From positions 1 through 17,415 of the forward strand of contig JAGLEB010000077.1 of assembly GCA_023145275.1 (NCBI GenBank): 17,415 bases of DNA, written 5' to 3'. Below the pieces are notes generated by a model. It did no database searches, had not been told where the DNA came from, and saw only the letters and a program-made list of their open reading frames with translations. Positions 14,767 to 17,415 of this stretch are shown here, piece after piece; position 1 is the stretch's first letter, and each line of letters starts with the position of its first letter. The stretch comes from Flavobacteriales bacterium (GTDB lineage Bacteria > Bacteroidota > Bacteroidia > Flavobacteriales > JADGDT01). Made by a program: the position numbers and the translations under genes.

Positions 14767-15501
14767 ATGAAAAAACCATTATTGACATATTTCTTTAATG
14801 TACTATTTTTATTAATAGTGACTTTTACTTTTGACTCGTGCAAAAGTGATGGTATTATTGGTGATGGATTTGTTAATACAGAAACTAGGCCAATAACTGA
14901 GTTTAGTGGTTTGAATATAGGAGGTAATTTTGATATTGAGTTAAAACAAGGAAATAAGTTTAGTCTGTTTTTGAAAATGGATGACAACTTATTGGATAAT
15001 ACTATAACTGAAATTAAAGATAACATACTTTATATTAGTAGTTCTAATAAAGTGAAGCTTTTTAAAGAACACAAGATTTATATAACCGTAAAGGGTATTG
15101 AAGATATTAAACTCTTTGGAAATATTAATTTTAAGTTATCAAGACTAATCACTAGAGAATATCTTATTGTTAGTTGTGATGGAAAGAGTAATTTAGACTT
15201 AAACCTACATTTAAACAATCTTTATTTAACTGCAGAAGGAAACAATACGATTGATTTGAAAGGACATATACGATCGCTAAATGCCAATTTAAGAGGTTTA
15301 GGTAGTTTTAAGTCATTACAATTGTATTGCAATAATGTGTACTTAGATGTTTCAGGCGTTATAGCAGCAGAGGTTTTTGCAAAGTTTTTTCTTAAGGTGA
15401 AATTAGATGATGGTGGAAGTGTTATATATAAGGGCAATCCTACCATACTTGAAGAATCTATGGGGAGTTCAAATATTACAAAATACTCAGGAGCAAATTA
15501 A
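14767..15501 (+). CDS. GIN-domain (DUF2807) putative lipoprotein (244 aa)
   Basis: Residues 1-25 are a lipoprotein signal with acylated Cys25 (TFDSC). The mature part opens with GFVNTETRPITEFSGLNIGG, followed by NFDIELKQGNKFSLFLKMDDN and ITEIKDNILYIS, the usual start of the head-GIN/DUF2807 domain. A right-handed beta-helix-like run of short strands then continues (IKLFGNINFKL, LIVSCDGKSNLDLNL, LYLTAEGNNTIDLKG, VYLDVSGVIAAEVF). The end, DGGSVIYKGNPTILEESM, is characteristic of the family. Such proteins are abundant in Bacteroidota and are thought to be surface or periplasmic; a direct function is not established. It probably has its own promoter in the preceding gap, and the mutase gene downstream has a separate promoter. 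Confidence 0.87.
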   Translation: MKKPLLTYFFNVLFLLIVTFTFDSCKSDGIIGDGFVNTETRPITEFSGLNIGGNFDIELKQGNKFSLFLKMDDNLLDNTITEIKDNILYISSSNKVKLFKEHKIYITVKGIEDIKLFGNINFKLSRLITREYLIVSCDGKSNLDLNLHLNNLYLTAEGNNTIDLKGHIRSLNANLRGLGSFKSLQLYCNNVYLDVSGVIAAEVFAKFFLKVKLDDGGSVIYKGNPTILEESMGSSNITKYSGAN

Positions 15502-15513
15502 AAAACACTTCAC

Positions 15514-15553
15514 AAAAAAAAATCATTTTTTTTTCATTATAGAGTAACTCTAT
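15514..15553. promoter_or_regulatory. A9/T9 tract plus 15-bp palindrome upstream of the mutase promoter
   Basis: Nine A (15514-15522), TCA and nine T (15526-15534) can form an AT hairpin that may end the GIN gene transcript or act as a bent upstream element. Directly after it ATAGAGT-A-ACTCTAT (15539-15553) is a perfect palindrome. It ends 15 nt before the -7 box, so it overlaps the expected -33 region and would be well placed as an operator. Confidence 0.45.
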
Positions 15554-15568
15554 TTTTATTAATAGTAG

Positions 15569-15576
15569 TAAATTTG
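15569..15576 (+). promoter_or_regulatory. Bacteroidota -7 box for the phospho-sugar mutase
   Basis: TAAATTTG followed by CGC matches TAnnTTTG exactly, 30 nt before the ATG at 15607. It shows that the longer frame starting with TTG at 15574 begins inside the promoter and is not the true start. Confidence 0.65.
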
Positions 15577-15606
15577 CGCTTGAAAAAAAACAAACATTTA
15601 TATAAT

Positions 15607-17334
15607 ATGAGTAATTCTGTAGATCAAAAAATTTTAGATAGCGCAAAATCATGGCTTTCCGAAAGTTACGATAACAATACAAGAGCCGAGGTTCAGGATA
15701 TGATTGATAACAATCCTGAGGTTTTGATAGAGTCATTTTACAAAGATCTTGAATTTGGAACTGGTGGAATGAGAGGAATTATGGGTGCGGGAACAAATCG
15801 CATGAATAAATACACTCTGGGTGCCGCAACTCAAGGACTTGCAAATTACTTATTAAAACAATTTACTGGCGAAATTAAAGTGGCTATTGCTTATGATGTT
15901 AGAAACAACAGTGATGTGTTTTCTAAGATTGTAGCAAGAGTTTTAGCTGCTAATGGTATTAAGGTTTATCTTTTTGATACTTTCAGACCTACACCAGAAT
16001 TGTCTTTTGCTGTGCGTCATCTAGGATGTCAGAGTGGAATTGTTTTAACAGCTTCGCATAACCCTCCTGAATATAATGGATATAAAGTTTATTGGGAAGA
16101 TGGATCTCAGGTAGTGCCACCACATGACAATGGAATTATTTCTGAGGTTAAGAATGTAAAGGTAGAGGAGATAAAATTTGATCCTGAAAATGAAGATTTA
16201 ATTGAGATTATTGGCGAAGAAATCGATAATGCATTTGTTGATGCTTGTGTTGAGAATGGACAATATTCTAATGTAGGGTATGATGATTATAAACTTGTAT
16301 TTACACCAATTCACGGAACATCATTTGTGGGTGTAATACCTACTTTAGAGAAGGCTGGATTTAAAAATGTATTCACAGTAGAAGAGCAGATGGTACCGGA
16401 TCCAATGTTTTCAACTGTAAAATCGCCAAACCCTGAAGAGCCAGAAGCATTAGCTATGGCTACTAAACTAGCTGAGGAAATAGATGCTGATATGGTTATT
16501 GGTACCGATCCTGATGGTGATAGAATTGGCATAGCTGTTAGAAACCTTAAAGGAGAAATGGTTCTTCTTAACGGTAATCAGGCTAATACTGTTCTTACAA
16601 TGTATCTTTTGGAACGTTGGAAAGAAGCTGGAAAACTAACAGGGACTGAGTTTATTGGATCAACAATTGTTACTTCAGATATCTTCTTTGAGTTAGCTAA
16701 AGTTTACGGAATTGAGTGTAAAGTTGGTCTTACTGGATTTAAGTGGATCGCTGATATGATTCGTGTAGCTGAAGGAAAACAAGCCTTTATTGGTGGAGGA
16801 GAAGAGAGTTTTGGATTTATGGTAGGAGATTTTGTAAGAGATAAAGATTCTGTTACATCAACTCTTTTAGCTGCCGAAGTTGGTGCTTGGGCAAAAGCTA
16901 ATGGAAGTAGCTACTACGAAGAATTATTGAAAGTTTACACTAAAACTGGTTATTTCAAAGAGCACCTAATTGCCCTTGTTAAAAAAGGAATTTCTGGAGC
17001 TGATGAGATAGCACAGATGATGGTTGATTTCCGCGAGAATCCACCTGCAACTATTGATGGTTCTAAAGTTGTAAGAGTTGAGGACTACGGTTCATCAATC
17101 TCTACAAACTTAACAACTGGCGAAAAAACTGATATTTCTATACCTAAGAGTAATGTAATTATTCTTTATACTGAAGATGGAACTAAAATTGCGGCTCGTC
17201 CTTCTGGGACTGAGCCAAAAATTAAATTCTATATCAGTGTGAGAACAAAGCTTGGAAGTGTTAGCGAATTTGATGAGTTAGAGAAAGTTCAAAGCGAAAA
17301 AATTCAGCGAGTAGTGAAAGAGTTAGGAGTATAA
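15607..17334 (+). CDS. Phospho-sugar mutase (phosphoglucomutase/phosphomannomutase family)
   Basis: Alpha-D-phosphohexomutase that interconverts 1- and 6-phosphates of glucose and/or mannose, feeding glycogen, cell-wall and surface-sugar pathways; cytoplasmic. From the ATG at 15607 it has 575 residues, the usual size of the long bacterial PgcA-like type. All four active-site loops are visible: the phosphoserine loop TASHNP with Ser150, the Mg loop DPDGDR at 301-306, the sugar-binding loop GGGEESFGF at 396-404, and the phosphate-binding loop RPSGTEPK at 531-538. The N-terminal FGTGGMRGIMGAGTNRMN is also typical. The start at 15607 is chosen because an exact -7 box overlaps the longer frame. 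Substrate preference between glucose and mannose cannot be read from the sequence. It is probably monocistronic, with a promoter box at 15569 and a terminator 20 nt after the stop. Confidence 0.95.
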   Translation: MSNSVDQKILDSAKSWLSESYDNNTRAEVQDMIDNNPEVLIESFYKDLEFGTGGMRGIMGAGTNRMNKYTLGAATQGLANYLLKQFTGEIKVAIAYDVRNNSDVFSKIVARVLAANGIKVYLFDTFRPTPELSFAVRHLGCQSGIVLTASHNPPEYNGYKVYWEDGSQVVPPHDNGIISEVKNVKVEEIKFDPENEDLIEIIGEEIDNAFVDACVENGQYSNVGYDDYKLVFTPIHGTSFVGVIPTLEKAGFKNVFTVEEQMVPDPMFSTVKSPNPEEPEALAMATKLAEEIDADMVIGTDPDGDRIGIAVRNLKGEMVLLNGNQANTVLTMYLLERWKEAGKLTGTEFIGSTIVTSDIFFELAKVYGIECKVGLTGFKWIADMIRVAEGKQAFIGGGEESFGFMVGDFVRDKDSVTSTLLAAEVGAWAKANGSSYYEELLKVYTKTGYFKEHLIALVKKGISGADEIAQMMVDFRENPPATIDGSKVVRVEDYGSSISTNLTTGEKTDISIPKSNVIILYTEDGTKIAARPSGTEPKIKFYISVRTKLGSVSEFDELEKVQSEKIQRVVKELGV

Positions 17335-17354
17335 AACTCAATATATATTAATAC

Positions 17355-17388
17355 AAAGAGCCCGTTTTTTTAACAGGCTCTTTTTTTT
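17355..17388 (+). terminator. Intrinsic terminator after the mutase gene
   Basis: AAAGAGCC (17355-17362) pairs perfectly with GGCTCTTT (17376-17383); an inner GTT/AAC pairing extends the stem past a C/A mismatch, and the T run continues to 17388. The A-tract before the stem may let it work on the other strand too. Confidence 0.9.
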
Positions 17389-17415
17389 GCTATAACCTTA
17401 AATCCGCAGGTGGTT

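Noticed and set aside
15476..15736. Minus-strand frame of 86 codons across the GIN/mutase boundary.
   Set aside because: It covers the mutase promoter, the A/T tracts and the start of the mutase, with low-complexity Phe/Leu translation expected from AT-rich antisense sequence.

Overview
The window is AT-rich (roughly one third G+C by eye) and carries the marks of a Bacteroidota chromosome, most likely a flavobacterium or close relative. Promoter-like TAnnTTTG boxes replace the usual -10 box, Shine-Dalgarno sequences are weak, and several proteins belong to families best known from Bacteroidota: DUF6452, DUF6048, the fused XRE/S24 regulator, a GIN-domain lipoprotein and a YidC with a Lys-rich tail. 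I see no rRNA, tRNA, CRISPR array, transposase or phage gene. This is mainly a core chromosomal segment, not an accessory island.

Layout. 1-1184 (-): the N-terminal two domains of ClpB, cut by the window edge. 1407-1760 (+): a small beta-rich protein of unknown function. 1867-3507 (-): a membrane-anchored AsmA/DUF748-like protein. 3657-7166 (+): pyrG-yidC, 12 nt apart, with a clear promoter box and a strong terminator. 7294-7872 (+): a small outer-membrane beta-barrel. 7920-8723 (-): an XRE/S24 repressor-like protein, convergent with the barrel gene and sharing a perfect 15-bp hairpin with it. 8724-9195: a gap with short palindromes but no gene. 13795 down to 9196 (-): five co-directional genes (His-rich TPR-like protein, rlmD, DUF6452 lipoprotein, DUF6048 barrel-like protein, Cys-rich lipoprotein), closely spaced or overlapping and probably one transcription unit. 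14292-13945 (-): a two-cluster ferredoxin with its own terminator. 14293-14766: a gap containing a MITE-like inverted-repeat element. 14767-15501 (+): a GIN/DUF2807 lipoprotein. 15607-17334 (+): a phospho-sugar mutase with promoter box and terminator.

How they fit together. Much of the content serves nucleotide and sugar-phosphate supply (PyrG, phospho-sugar mutase), envelope assembly (YidC, AsmA-like protein, barrels, lipoproteins), rRNA modification (RlmD) and protein disaggregation (ClpB). No single new multi-gene system stands out. The items most worth a second look are: the S24 regulator, which keeps the Ser/Lys dyad but appears to lack the Ala-Gly self-cleavage site; the rlmD-linked trio of uncharacterised envelope proteins; the 162-bp inverted-repeat element at 14555-14716; and a palindrome with A/T tracts just upstream of the mutase promoter.

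Three starts are set differently from the longest open frame: rlmD at 12340, the DUF6452 gene at 10894, and the mutase at 15607. In each case the upstream extension uses a TTG start, and in the last it begins inside the promoter.
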